A DNA stretch of 19,773 bases from Rhodoferax sp. GTDB lineage: Bacteria > Pseudomonadota > Gammaproteobacteria > Burkholderiales > Burkholderiaceae_C. The notes beneath the pieces are model-generated. The model made no database searches. It was not told where the DNA came from and saw only the letters and a list, made by a program, of their open reading frames with translations. The number at the start of each line of letters is the position of its first letter. Within the stretch, counting starts at the first letter, position 1. The stretch lies in the NCBI GenBank assembly GCA_030833685.1, contig JAURGS010000019.1:1-19773 (forward strand). The letters run 5' to 3'. Below are positions 7,660 to 14,515 of this stretch, piece by piece. The translations under genes and the position numbers were made by a program.

Positions 7660-8184
7660 ATGCTTTCTTTGCAGGTTGACGATTTCGAATTGTTCGGCTT
7701 ATCCCGGCGATTTGCACAAGACCGTGCGGCGTTGGATGAGCGCTGGAAGCAACTGCAACGCGAGGCGCACCCTGACAAATTCGCCGCGCAGGGGGCTGCG
7801 GCCCAGCGCGTGGCCATGCAGTGGTCGGTGCGTATCAATGAGGCCTACCAGCGGCTCAAGGATCCTCTTAGCAGGGCGACCTATCTGTGTGAATTACATG
7901 GACACGACATCCAGGCCGAAAGCAATACGGCCATGCCAGCAGCTTTCTTGGTTCAGCAAATGCAATGGCGTGAGGCGCTCGATGAGGCCAGCAATCATTC
8001 TGAGCTCGATGCCTTGCTCGCACAGGTAAGGGCCAGTGAACGAGCGGCGATGCAAAATCTGACGCACTGCCTGGATGAGGACTCCAACTATCCGGAGGCG
8101 GTTGCGCAGATTCGCGGCCTCATGTTCATGCGGCGATTCCAACAAGACCTGGATAAAAAAATTGACGCGGGAGACGGGCAATAG
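7660..8184 (+). CDS. hscB: Fe-S assembly co-chaperone HscB (J-domain)
   Basis: HscB is a J-type co-chaperone that brings IscU to HscA and stimulates its ATPase. The protein has 174 residues from the ATG at 7660, the usual length. The N-terminal J-domain holds the diagnostic HPD motif (37-39, in REAHPDKF), followed by the helix with INEAYQRLKDPLSRATYLCEL. The C-terminal helical domain (about 80-174) is the IscU-binding three-helix bundle. A TTG two codons upstream is possible but less likely. It is followed by hscA after only 2 bases, so the two are translationally close. Confidence 0.96.
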   Translation: MLSLQVDDFELFGLSRRFAQDRAALDERWKQLQREAHPDKFAAQGAAAQRVAMQWSVRINEAYQRLKDPLSRATYLCELHGHDIQAESNTAMPAAFLVQQMQWREALDEASNHSELDALLAQVRASERAAMQNLTHCLDEDSNYPEAVAQIRGLMFMRRFQQDLDKKIDAGDGQ

Positions 8185-8186
8185 CT

Positions 8187-10052
8187 ATGGCCTTGCTACA
8201 GATTTCAGAGCCTGGGCAAAGCCCTGATCCGCACCAGAGACGAATTGCAGTCGGAATCGATTTGGGCACGACCCACTCTTTGGTGGCCTGTGTTCGCAGT
8301 GGTGTATCCGAGTGCCTGCCCGATGAGCAGGGAGAGGTCATTTTGCCCTCCGTGGTTCGTTATGGTGCCGACGGCAAGCGCCAGGTTGGCCAGCAAGCCG
8401 TGGACAACCTGGCGACTGATCCACAAAACACGATCGCTTCGGTCAAGCGCTTAATGGGTCGATCACTCAAGGACTTGGCCTCGCCACAGAAGTGGCCCTA
8501 CCAGTGGGTGGATCATCCTGGCATGGTTGGTTTGCGCACGGTTCAAGGCGAAAAATCGCCGGTAGAGGTAAGCGCGGATATTTTGGCCACCTTGCGCTAT
8601 CGTGCAGAGGACACCTTTGATGACGACTTGTACGGTGCCGTGATCACGGTGCCGGCCTATTTTGATGATGCCCAACGGCAGGCCACCAAGGACGCCGCCA
8701 AGCTTGCGGGTTTGAATGTTTTGCGCCTGATCAATGAACCCACCGCAGCGGCCATTGCCTATGGGCTGGATAACGGCAGCGAAGGTACCTATGCCGTCTA
8801 CGACCTGGGTGGTGGAACTTTTGACATCTCCATCCTCAAGCTCACACAAGGGGTTTTTGAGGTGGTTGCCACTGGTGGAGACTCTGCTTTGGGTGGGGAC
8901 GACTATGACCATGCCTTGGCCGACTGGGCGTTGACGCAGGCCGGTTTGCCATCAATGGAGACTTTGGATGCATCGGATAAGTCGGCGCTGAAGTCGCTGG
9001 CCCGTCAATGCAAAGAAGCTCTGTCATCGCAGCCGAAGACTTCATTGCTTGCGAATCTGCAGGCCGGTGCTCTGGCCTGCGAGGTGACGCATGATGACTT
9101 TGTGCGCATTGCCAGCCCCCTGACACAGCGCACGCTGGTGGCAGTACGCAAAGCCCTTCGTGATGCCGGGTTGGCCATTGGGGATGTGCAGGGCGTGGTG
9201 ATGGTCGGAGGCTCCACCCGCATGCCACATGTACGGCGTGCTGTTGAAGACTTTTTTGGCCGTGCGCCGCTGACCAACTTGAATCCCGACGAGGTTGTGG
9301 CCCTTGGTGCGGCGATTCAGGCGCACCAGCTTGCGGGCAACAACCCAGGTTCGGACCTGCTCTTGCTCGATGTCATTCCCTTATCTCTGGGCATAGAGAC
9401 GATGGGCGGCTTGGTTGAGCGCATTATTTCTCGCAACGAAACCATTCCAACAGCCAAGGCGCAGGACTTCACCACCTATGTCGATGGTCAGACAGCCATG
9501 GCTTTGCACGTGGTGCAAGGCGAACGTGATCTGGTCGCAGACTGTAGAAGCCTGGCGCGTTTCGAGTTGCGGGGAATTCCACCAATGGTTGCAGGCGCGG
9601 CCCGCATCCGGGTGACCTTCACTGTGGACGCAGACGGCCTGCTCAGCGTAGAGGCTGTCGAACAAACCAGCGGTGTGCAGACGCAGATTAACGTCAAGCC
9701 GTCGTACGGCTTGGCCGACGACGACATTGCCCGCATGCTTCAAGATAGTTTTGCGTCAGCGCAGTCCGATATGAAGGCGCGCGCGCTGGCTGAGGCGAGG
9801 GTGGAGGCAGAGCGCATGGTATTGGCCACCCAAAGCGCACTGGCCGCCGATGCCGATTTGCTCGATACCGCGCAGCGTTCGGCTATCGATGGGCTCGTCG
9901 CCGCGGCGCATGCGTGTCAGACCCTGGATGATGCCGCGCAGATCGATGCCGCGACGCAGGCCTTAGCCAAGGGCACCGAGGCGTTTGCGGCCATGCGCAT
10001 GAATCGGGGCATCCAAAGGGCCTTGGCTGGTCGCAATATTGACAACATTTGA
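8187..10052 (+). CDS. hscA: Fe-S assembly Hsp70 chaperone HscA
   Basis: HscA is the specialised Hsp70 that binds the LPPVK loop of IscU and uses ATP to drive cluster transfer. The 621-residue protein has the nucleotide-binding domain with VGIDLGTTHSLVA (22-34), NEPTAAAIAYG (183-193), VYDLGGGTFDISIL (204-217), GGDDYD (236-241) and VMVGGSTRMP (338-347). The hydrophobic linker DLLLLDVIPLSLG (390-402) leads to the beta-sandwich substrate domain and a helical lid. The length matches HscA (about 616-621) and is shorter than DnaK, with no acidic DnaK-type tail. The isc context settles HscA over DnaK. GGAG at about 8170 serves the ATG. Confidence 0.97.
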   Translation: MALLQISEPGQSPDPHQRRIAVGIDLGTTHSLVACVRSGVSECLPDEQGEVILPSVVRYGADGKRQVGQQAVDNLATDPQNTIASVKRLMGRSLKDLASPQKWPYQWVDHPGMVGLRTVQGEKSPVEVSADILATLRYRAEDTFDDDLYGAVITVPAYFDDAQRQATKDAAKLAGLNVLRLINEPTAAAIAYGLDNGSEGTYAVYDLGGGTFDISILKLTQGVFEVVATGGDSALGGDDYDHALADWALTQAGLPSMETLDASDKSALKSLARQCKEALSSQPKTSLLANLQAGALACEVTHDDFVRIASPLTQRTLVAVRKALRDAGLAIGDVQGVVMVGGSTRMPHVRRAVEDFFGRAPLTNLNPDEVVALGAAIQAHQLAGNNPGSDLLLLDVIPLSLGIETMGGLVERIISRNETIPTAKAQDFTTYVDGQTAMALHVVQGERDLVADCRSLARFELRGIPPMVAGAARIRVTFTVDADGLLSVEAVEQTSGVQTQINVKPSYGLADDDIARMLQDSFASAQSDMKARALAEARVEAERMVLATQSALAADADLLDTAQRSAIDGLVAAAHACQTLDDAAQIDAATQALAKGTEAFAAMRMNRGIQRALAGRNIDNI

Positions 10053-10063
10053 CAAACATTGGT

Positions 10064-10402
10064 ATGCCACAGATACGAATCCTGCCTCACGCCGAGTATT
10101 GCCCGCAGGGCGCCGATGTTTCCGCGCCCGCTGGCACCTCGATTTGCGAGGCCTTGCTGGAAAACGGAATTCACATTGAGCACGCCTGTGAGCTCAGCTG
10201 CGCCTGCACCACATGTCATGTGATCGTGCGTCAAGGCTTCGAGTCCTTGGCCCCGTCGCAAGAGGAAGAGGACGATCTGCTTGACAGGGCCTGGGGGTTG
10301 CAGCCGCAGTCTCGTCTGAGCTGCCAAGCGTTGCTTGCCAAAAAAGATCTGGTGATTGAAATACCGAAATACAGCATCAACCATGCCAAGGAAAACCACT
10401 GA
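10064..10402 (+). CDS. fdx: [2Fe-2S] ferredoxin of the isc operon
   Basis: Fdx is an adrenodoxin-type [2Fe-2S] ferredoxin that supplies electrons for cluster assembly on IscU. The protein has 112 residues from the ATG at 10064. Cluster ligands are Cys42, Cys48, Cys51 and Cys87, in HACELSCACTTCHV and RLSCQAL, the same positions as in E. coli Fdx. A further non-ligand Cys46 lies in the loop. The acidic stretch EEEDDLLD (67-74) is the partner-binding helix. A TTG overlapping the hscA stop (10049) is in frame, but the ATG gives the family N-terminus. It is the last recognisable isc gene; no iscX follows. Confidence 0.96.
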   Translation: MPQIRILPHAEYCPQGADVSAPAGTSICEALLENGIHIEHACELSCACTTCHVIVRQGFESLAPSQEEEDDLLDRAWGLQPQSRLSCQALLAKKDLVIEIPKYSINHAKENH

Positions 10403-10472
10403 GTAGGGTGGGGCTGCATCCAGGTCGGTCTGCTAAGCTTCAAAGCCCTATTCACGACAAGCATTGATACCT

Positions 10473-11180
10473 ATGCGCCAGGTTTTTCTCGATACGGAAA
10501 CCACCGGTCTGTCTGCCCAGGATGGTGATCGGGTCATTGAGATTGGTTGCGTGGAGTTGGTGAACCGAAAGCCCACCGGAAACAATCTTCACCTGTACTT
10601 AAATCCCGGGCGCGATAGCCACGAGGAAGCCCTCAAAGTTCATGGATTGACCACTGAATTTCTGGCTGACAAGCCGGCCTTTGAAGAAGTGGTCGACACT
10701 TTTTTGTCCTACATCGCTGATGCGCAGCTGCTGATCCACAACGCGCCGTTTGATGTGGGCTTTCTCAATATGGAACTCTCCCGTTGCAGTAAGCCAAGCT
10801 TGCAAGGCAGTGTGGCGGGTGTGGTCGACACCTTGTCCATGGCCAAGGAAATGTTTCCTGGCAAGAGAAATTCATTGGACGCTTTGTGCGATCGCCTGGA
10901 GGTAGACAACTCGGCCCGTGCGCTGCATGGTGCTTTGCTCGATGCACAGCTGCTCGCAGAGGTCTACATCAAGCTCACCAGGGGCCAGGATGCGCTTTTA
11001 ATCGAGGAGTCTGGCCCCAGTGCGCTGCCGGGCAGTACGGCCGCGCCGATGGATTTGCGCAGTCTGGACTTACCGGTGATTGCCGCCAGTGAAAAAGAAT
11101 TGGCGGCCCATGAAGACGTGCTGCTACAGCTTGACAAGGCCAGCGCCCAAAAAACGGTGTGGCGAAGAGTCGTGGCCTGA
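10473..11180 (+). CDS. dnaQ: DNA polymerase III epsilon subunit (3'-5' proofreading exonuclease)
   Basis: Epsilon is the proofreading exonuclease of the replicative polymerase core and pairs with the alpha subunit and theta. The protein has 235 residues from the ATG at 10473. It has the DEDDh set: Asp7 and Glu9 (FLDTETTG), Asp94 (HNAPFDVGF), and His152 and Asp157 (HGALLDAQLLAEVY). After the exonuclease domain, QDALLI (172-177) sits where E. coli has the beta-clamp-binding QTSMAF and looks like a degenerate clamp motif. The C-terminal AAHEDVLLQLDK...VWRR aligns with the alpha-binding tail. It lies 70 bases after fdx on the same strand, with no terminator seen, so it may be partly co-transcribed with isc. 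Confidence 0.95.
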   Translation: MRQVFLDTETTGLSAQDGDRVIEIGCVELVNRKPTGNNLHLYLNPGRDSHEEALKVHGLTTEFLADKPAFEEVVDTFLSYIADAQLLIHNAPFDVGFLNMELSRCSKPSLQGSVAGVVDTLSMAKEMFPGKRNSLDALCDRLEVDNSARALHGALLDAQLLAEVYIKLTRGQDALLIEESGPSALPGSTAAPMDLRSLDLPVIAASEKELAAHEDVLLQLDKASAQKTVWRRVVA

Positions 11181-11192
11181 CGGCAACAACGT

Positions 11193-11211
11193 AAGCCCTG
11201 CGCGCAGGCTT
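11193..11211. terminator. Possible bidirectional terminator between convergent dnaQ and thiE-like gene
   Basis: CCTGCGCGCAGG (11197-11208) is a perfect 12-base palindrome. AAG and CTT extend it on the two sides past one bulged C. It fills the 30-base gap between two convergent genes and touches the stop codon of the thiE-like gene. There is no U-run, so termination strength is unknown. Confidence 0.35.
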
Positions 11212-12155
11212 CAAATGTGCGCTTGGAAAGCCTTGGTCACTTTCAGGTACTGCAAGGCCTGTTCCTCGGGCTCTGTGGCGTCCAAAAAGCCATGCATGGT
11301 GGCTACGGTTCCAACACCACAGCTCAGAATTTCAGGTATGCGCTCTAAACGGATGCCGCCAAAAGCAACCGTCGGGTAGTCCTTGAGCAGGGCAGCGTAG
11401 CGAATCAGACGCATGATGCCCTGGACCTTGGTGCTGGGGCGCTGATTGGGTACTGGAAACACGGGCCCTAAGGCGATATAGCTGGCACGGCAGGCATGAG
11501 CACGAAAAATATGGTCGTAACTGCGTGCACTGATGCCCAGGCGCAGATCGGCTTTGCTAAGGGCGTCTAGATTGCTGTGGTTCAGATCTTCTTGTCCCAG
11601 GTGTACGCCATAGGCGCCAGCGGCTATCGCAGCCTCCCAGAGATTATTGATAAAGAGCAAGGTGTGTGTTCCGCGCACCGCGTCTACCGCCGCAAAGACT
11701 TCATGCTTGGCGCGAAACGGATCATCCGACTGGTAGCGCAGTTGAACCGCAGGAACGCCCGCTTGCGCCATTCTTTTGACCCAGGACGCATCGGGCACCA
11801 CAGCGTAAAAACCCATGTGCTGCGGGCACGGCACACTGGCTTCATTTTTTGACCAGGGTGAGAGCCCGTAGTCCTCTGCCCGAACAGGCCATTGTTCTGG
11901 ATTGAAATGACTCTGGCGAACATACTGGGCACGCCAAGCCGCCGCGACACGCTTGGCGTCTGCGGTGTCAAAGTCCAGCGCGTGACAGGCCAGCAGCGCA
12001 GCGTCGTACATGCGACTCGCGTCCGAGGGCCCCTCGGTCAGCGGCACCGCGTCGCTCAAGCGAAGAAACTGCAGCGTGCGTAAGGCATTGGGCCTCAGAG
12101 CAAGACCCTGATTGGCTTCGACAATGGCTTTCGCCCACTGGTGTACGAGGTTCAT
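11211..12155 (-). CDS. ThiE-like thiamine phosphate synthase family protein with altered active site
   Basis: ThiE joins HMP-pyrophosphate and thiazole phosphate to make thiamine phosphate. This 314-residue protein has a TIM-barrel ThiE/TenI-type domain from about 114 on: YAVVPDASWV, AGVPAVQLR, LLFIN, AYGVHLGQED, LRLGISA, YIALGPVFP, VAFGGI and GVGTVA. Compared by eye with B. subtilis ThiE, several catalytic positions differ: K61 is Gln142, the Mg ligand D93 is Asn171, and the T-x-T-K phosphate loop is V-P-N-Q (235-238). R59 (Arg140), N92 (Asn170) and D112 (Asp190) are kept. Residues 1-110 form an N-terminal region I cannot assign; it includes SHFNPEQWPVRAEDYGLSPW. It may be a degenerate ThiE or a relative with another role, so no gene symbol is given. 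A hairpin lies in its leader. Confidence 0.8.
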   Translation of the reverse strand: MNLVHQWAKAIVEANQGLALRPNALRTLQFLRLSDAVPLTEGPSDASRMYDAALLACHALDFDTADAKRVAAAWRAQYVRQSHFNPEQWPVRAEDYGLSPWSKNEASVPCPQHMGFYAVVPDASWVKRMAQAGVPAVQLRYQSDDPFRAKHEVFAAVDAVRGTHTLLFINNLWEAAIAAGAYGVHLGQEDLNHSNLDALSKADLRLGISARSYDHIFRAHACRASYIALGPVFPVPNQRPSTKVQGIMRLIRYAALLKDYPTVAFGGIRLERIPEILSCGVGTVATMHGFLDATEPEEQALQYLKVTKAFQAHI

Positions 12156-12188
12156 GTGCGTTGCGGCGCTGCAGCTCTAGACAGGTCT

Positions 12189-12226
12189 CATGAGGGCACA
12201 CCCGCTACGTGCGATTGTGCCTCATG
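12189..12226. repeat. Strong inverted repeat in the leader of the ThiE-like gene
   Basis: CATGAGGGCACA (12189-12200) pairs with TGTGCCTCATG (12216-12226) as an 11-base-pair stem with one bulged G. The 15-base loop itself can form a CGC/GCG mini-stem. On the minus strand it lies after the reductase stop and before the ThiE-like ATG. AGAC-ag-GTCT (12179-12188) follows as a second small stem. There is no U-run and no thi-box (CTGAGA, ACCTGATCTGG) is visible, so it is not a recognisable TPP riboswitch. It may be a terminator-like or mRNA-stability hairpin. Confidence 0.5.
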
Positions 12227-12262
12227 CCCCCGGCCGCTGAACGCACATGTTTGCATTGGGGT

Positions 12263-13330
12263 TTAGGTGTCCGATGCCGGCGCCTGGACGCCGAGTCGTT
12301 GTTGCAACAATTTGCTGCTGGTGGTGTACTGCAAAGGGCCAGCCTCATCAGGGCGAAGTTGGGCGGCAGCAGCGAAAGCGGCTTGTGTGGCCTCGTGAAA
12401 ACCGCTGACGATAAGCTTTTTCTTGCCTGGGTAGTCGACGATATCGCCAACGGCAAAAATCCCGTGGACACTGGTGGCACAGGTCGAGGGATCGACAACA
12501 AGTTGCTTGCGCGCCATCTGCAGCCCCCAACGGCTGAGCGGTCCCAGTTTGGGCCCCAAACCTTGGAGAATCACCAACATATCGGTCTCCAGGGCGATGA
12601 CATCGTCAGCGGGTGTGTCGATATCGATGCCAGTCAGTCGCTGTGGGGATTGACCCGTTGTGTGCAACCGAAGCGGCTGGCCGGCGATGACGCGAACTTT
12701 GCCTGCCGCGCGCGCGGACTCCAATTTTTGCAGCGCCGGTGGGCTGGCTTTGAAAACATCGCGGCGATGCAACAGATTAACTTGAACCGGCTGCTGACCT
12801 TCAATTAAAGCAAGGACATATTGCACGGCGTCTTCTTCCCCGCCCAGTACGCAGATCCGAACTGGTGCTGTGTGCACGGGAAGGCTCGGGGGTTCAAACC
12901 AGACATCAGTGCCTACCAGCGCGTGCAGGCCATCAAGGGCAGGCGCTTTAGGCACGAAGGCACCGACCCCACCGGCAATGAACACGGTACGGGCAGCGAA
13001 GGCGCAGCCCGCAGAATTGCCCAGGCTTTTTGCACGCAGGTGCCAAACGTTATCGACCTGAGTGACTTCCTCGATTTGTTGCCCGAAATGAAACTGCGCT
13101 TGAAAAGGTTCGATCTGACGCATCAGGGCCTGTGTCAGACCCTGGCCGGAAACCACGGGCAGGCCAGGGATATCGTAAATGGGCTTGTCTGCATAAAGCG
13201 CAGCGCATTGACCGCCAGGCCCGCTCAGTGTGTCGACCACATGGCAGGAAATCCCAAGTAAACCCAGTTCAAAAACGGTCCACAGGCCGACCGGGCCAGC
13301 GCCGATGACGACTGCGTCTGAGTGGATCAT
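12263..13330 (-). CDS. Ferredoxin/flavodoxin-NADP reductase, thioredoxin reductase-like (YumC type)
   Basis: Proteins of this family are FAD flavoenzymes that move electrons between NADPH and ferredoxin or flavodoxin. The 355-residue protein has the FAD Rossmann motif GAGPVG (10-15), GGQCAALYADKPIYDIPG (39-56) and the C-terminal FAD motif GIFAVGDIVDYPGKKKLIVSGFHEA (290-314). It lacks the CxxC of thioredoxin reductase, as expected for the FNR branch. In the NADPH domain the usual GGGDSA is GGEEDA (163-168), while the 2'-phosphate-binding HRR (188-190) is kept. It lies 22 bases after the FdxA gene on the same strand, which suggests that FdxA is its redox partner. The ATG has no strong ribosome-binding site. 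Confidence 0.9.
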   Translation of the reverse strand: MIHSDAVVIGAGPVGLWTVFELGLLGISCHVVDTLSGPGGQCAALYADKPIYDIPGLPVVSGQGLTQALMRQIEPFQAQFHFGQQIEEVTQVDNVWHLRAKSLGNSAGCAFAARTVFIAGGVGAFVPKAPALDGLHALVGTDVWFEPPSLPVHTAPVRICVLGGEEDAVQYVLALIEGQQPVQVNLLHRRDVFKASPPALQKLESARAAGKVRVIAGQPLRLHTTGQSPQRLTGIDIDTPADDVIALETDMLVILQGLGPKLGPLSRWGLQMARKQLVVDPSTCATSVHGIFAVGDIVDYPGKKKLIVSGFHEATQAAFAAAAQLRPDEAGPLQYTTSSKLLQQRLGVQAPASDT

Positions 13331-13352
13331 CAGGCGCTTGCTCGACGCATGG

Positions 13353-13682
13353 CTATCGGATCAGTTGATCCAGCTTGCCAGTTTTGTCCTTCCATTCGTC
13401 GGCGTCCGGCAGGCCAGCCTTTCGCTTGGTAATGGTCTTCCATCCTGGGAGCTTGGCCAGTTCAGCATTGAGCGCGGTCATGTGACGCTGGTCTTTGGGC
13501 ACGTCTTCCTCGGCGTAAATAGCATTCACGGGGCACTCGGGTATGCACACGGCGCAGTCGATGCACTCGTCCGGATCGATGGTCAGAAAATTCGGGCCTT
13601 CGATAAAGCAGTCGACAGGGCAGACGTCAACACAGTCGGTGTATTTGCATCGAATGCAGGCTTCAGTGACAACGTGGGTCAT
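13353..13682 (-). CDS. fdxA: 7Fe ferredoxin FdxA ([3Fe-4S][4Fe-4S])
   Basis: FdxA is a small electron carrier of the Azotobacter FdI type. The 109-residue protein begins MTHVVTEACIRCKYTDCVDVC. It has the first cluster region C9-x2-C12-x4-C17-x3-C21-P with Cys25, and the second C40-x2-C43-x2-C46-x3-C50-P. In this family the first binding region holds the [3Fe-4S] cluster and the second the [4Fe-4S] cluster. The C-terminal extension (about 60-109, with ALNAELAKLPGWKTIT) is typical of the 107-112-residue FdI class. No Shine-Dalgarno is seen on the coding strand. It is probably co-transcribed with the downstream reductase and follows serB by 62 bases, where TAAAAT on the minus strand is a weak -10 candidate. 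Confidence 0.95.
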   Translation of the reverse strand: MTHVVTEACIRCKYTDCVDVCPVDCFIEGPNFLTIDPDECIDCAVCIPECPVNAIYAEEDVPKDQRHMTALNAELAKLPGWKTITKRKAGLPDADEWKDKTGKLDQLIR

Positions 13683-13744
13683 GTTGGGCGTGGAAGGAGA
13701 TCTAGAACAGCGCCAATTTTAAGGCCTGGTCTGTCTGTGGGGAC

Positions 13745-14449
13745 TTAGCCCCATGGACGGAAGACTTCCAGCAGTCGGTCGAGGCCGCCCTCGTTGATGC
13801 AGACCTTGGCCTGCGCCCGCACAGTTGGCTTGGCGTGATAAGCCACCGACAAGCCAACCACCGACATCATTGGCAAGTCGTTGGCGCCGTCGCCGACTGC
13901 AATCACATGCTGTGGCGAGATGTCCAGCTGGCGGCACAGGTCCAGCACCGTTTTTTTCTTTTCTTCGCCGTCGCATATTTCACCCCAGGCCTGCTTGACC
14001 AGCTGGCCCGTGAGGTAGCCGTCCTCGATTTCCAGTTCGTTCGCTTTGGAAAAATCGATTCCCAGGCGCTGACATACCCTGTTGCTGATCAAGGTAAAGC
14101 CGCCAGAGACCAGAAGGACTTTCAGGCCAGCGGCTTTGCAGGCCCCAATGAGCTCATTGGCACCGGGATTGATTTTTAAGCGCTGCGCGTACACCGCGTC
14201 GACATCGGCCACGGTCGCGCCCTTGAGCAAGGCCAGGCGCCGGCGCAAACTCTCTTGAAAGTTGCTGATTTCTCCCCGCATGGCTGCCTCAGTGATGGCC
14301 GCGACCTCTTTTTTGCGGCCAACCGCATCGGCGATTTCGTCGATGCACTCGATGTTGATCAGCGTGGAGTCCATGTCGAACGCGATCAGTTTGAAATCTG
14401 ACAGGTTCAGGGGCTTTGGGATATCGCGCAGGGCGAGGCCAGAATGCAT
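13745..14449 (-). CDS. serB: Phosphoserine phosphatase SerB
   Basis: SerB removes the phosphate from O-phospho-L-serine, the last step of serine synthesis. The protein has 234 residues from the ATG at 14449. It is a HAD phosphatase with motif I DMDST (25-29; nucleophile Asp25, acid/base Asp27), the cap-region IECIDEIAD with its substrate-binding Glu, motif II LLVSGGFT (112-119), the motif III lysine in GEEKKKTV (161-168), and motif IV GDGANDLPM (186-194). It lacks the N-terminal ACT-like region of the longer E. coli SerB. In-frame TTG codons further upstream (to 14503) would add a proline-rich tail not typical of the family. It follows the acyltransferase gene by 66 bases on the same strand. 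Confidence 0.95.
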   Translation of the reverse strand: MHSGLALRDIPKPLNLSDFKLIAFDMDSTLINIECIDEIADAVGRKKEVAAITEAAMRGEISNFQESLRRRLALLKGATVADVDAVYAQRLKINPGANELIGACKAAGLKVLLVSGGFTLISNRVCQRLGIDFSKANELEIEDGYLTGQLVKQAWGEICDGEEKKKTVLDLCRQLDISPQHVIAVGDGANDLPMMSVVGLSVAYHAKPTVRAQAKVCINEGGLDRLLEVFRPWG

Positions 14450-14515
14450 AGAAAGGGTTGGGCTTTGCAAGGGTAGTCGACGACCGGGTGGGCCTTGGGG
14501 CAATTATCCCAGCGG

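Noticed and set aside
8187..10052. Assignment as DnaK
   Set aside because: The length of 621 residues, the lack of an acidic DnaK-type tail, and the position between hscB and fdx all point to HscA.
12156..12262. TPP riboswitch before the ThiE-like gene
   Set aside because: The thi-box core (CTGAGA and ACCTGATCTGG-like parts) is not present on the minus strand; only simple hairpins are seen.
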